In this document: positions 63,871 to 64,000 of the stretch, in pieces
Layout of the letters: every line of letters begins with the position of its first letter
Position numbering within the stretch: the stretch's first letter is position 1
NCBI GenBank assembly: GCA_965230335.1
Contig: CBDDKS010000006.1
Location: 2,914,001 to 2,978,000 of the forward strand
Direction: 5' to 3'
DNA length: 64,000 nucleotides
DNA from: CBDDKS01 sp965230335
GTDB taxonomy: Bacteria; Pseudomonadota; Gammaproteobacteria; Enterobacterales; Kangiellaceae
Program-made: the position numbers and the translations under genes
Notes under the pieces: generated by a model
What the model was told of the DNA's origin: nothing
Databases searched by the model: none
Seen by the model: only the letters and a program-made list of their open reading frames with translations

Positions 63871-64000
63871 TTATTTTTTGTTTTTTTCTTCGATCCACTT
63901 TGATAAATACTGTGTGCTTTTCATTTGATGATGCAATAGCATACTGCCTAAGAAGTTATTGAGCCTGTGATTTTCAAGGTGTTCTTCTAAATAACGTATT
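63871..64000 (-). CDS. Hypothetical protein, C-terminal 42 residues (gene continues outside the window)
   Basis: On the minus strand an open frame enters at the window edge and ends at TAA 63871-63873. The visible end (LGSMLLHHQMKSTQYLSKW then IEEKNKK) looks like a soluble, helical C-terminus. Only 42 residues are visible, so no family can be given. It is convergent with the serine hydrolase gene, 24 bases away. Confidence 0.5.
   Translation of the reverse strand, partial: IRYLEEHLENHRLNNFLGSMLLHHQMKSTQYLSKWIEEKNKK

Noticed and set aside
1..64000. tRNA, rRNA or CRISPR features
   Set aside because: No cloverleaf-like tRNA, ribosomal RNA stretch or regularly spaced repeat array was recognised by eye; the tandem repeats found are short and intergenic.

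Overview
The window looks like a chromosomal segment of a low-GC, AT-rich gammaproteobacterium with polar flagella. The evidence is gene order: fliLMNOPQR-flhBA-flhF-flhG-fliA-cheY-cheA-cheB-motCD-cheW-DUF2802; asd-fimV-truA-accD-folC-dedD-cvpA-purF; yoaA-tsaB-slp; and tesA divergent from a ybbA/ybbP-type ABC exporter. No rRNA or tRNA gene, CRISPR array or intact mobile element was recognised. I cannot name the genus from sequence alone.

Layout. 1-528: a decayed tyrosine recombinase on the minus strand, then a near-consensus sigma-54 promoter for fliL. 529-11142: flagellar switch (FliM, FliN), export apparatus (FliO/P/Q/R, FlhB, FlhA), the polar placement and number regulators FlhF and FlhG, and sigma-28 (FliA). 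11208-19631: chemotaxis and motor genes (CheY, CheA, CheB, MotC, MotD, CheW, DUF2802, one chemoreceptor). In polar flagellates such as Pseudomonas, cheZ lies between cheY and cheA, and parC/parP lie between motD and cheW. Here cheZ is replaced by a 38-codon ORF, and parC/parP by a short gap that carries a second sigma-54-like promoter. 19786-29640: housekeeping block (asd, fimV, truA, accD, folC, dedD, cvpA, purF).

29680-43885: a more accessory stretch. It holds a two-component-type beta-propeller receptor ending in a degenerate GGDEF domain, a gamma-glutamyltranspeptidase, MiaE, several small unknown proteins, the YoaA helicase and TsaB. It also holds a Slp-family lipoprotein with an unusual Tyr/His-rich then basic tail, a VCBS-repeat lipoprotein with an HExxH motif, and a MscS-type channel. 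43918-54666: arginine/ornithine metabolism (astA and an argD/astC aminotransferase), an S9 peptidase with lysine-rich inserts, an aldehyde dehydrogenase, an FMN glutamate-synthase-like protein and TesA. 54782-64000: the ABC exporter pair, topoisomerase I, a YbdL-type aminotransferase, a truncated GFA-family gene, a class-C-beta-lactamase-like serine hydrolase, and the 3' end of an unknown gene running off the window.

Two short dispersed repeat families are visible. One is a perfect inverted repeat (42371-42405 and 58009-58068). The other is a 19-base word at two convergent gene junctions (43903 and 61082). The items most worth following up are the HExxH/VCBS lipoprotein, the degenerate-GGDEF propeller receptor, the Slp tail, the missing cheZ, the sigma-54 promoters, and the recombinase and GFA gene remnants.
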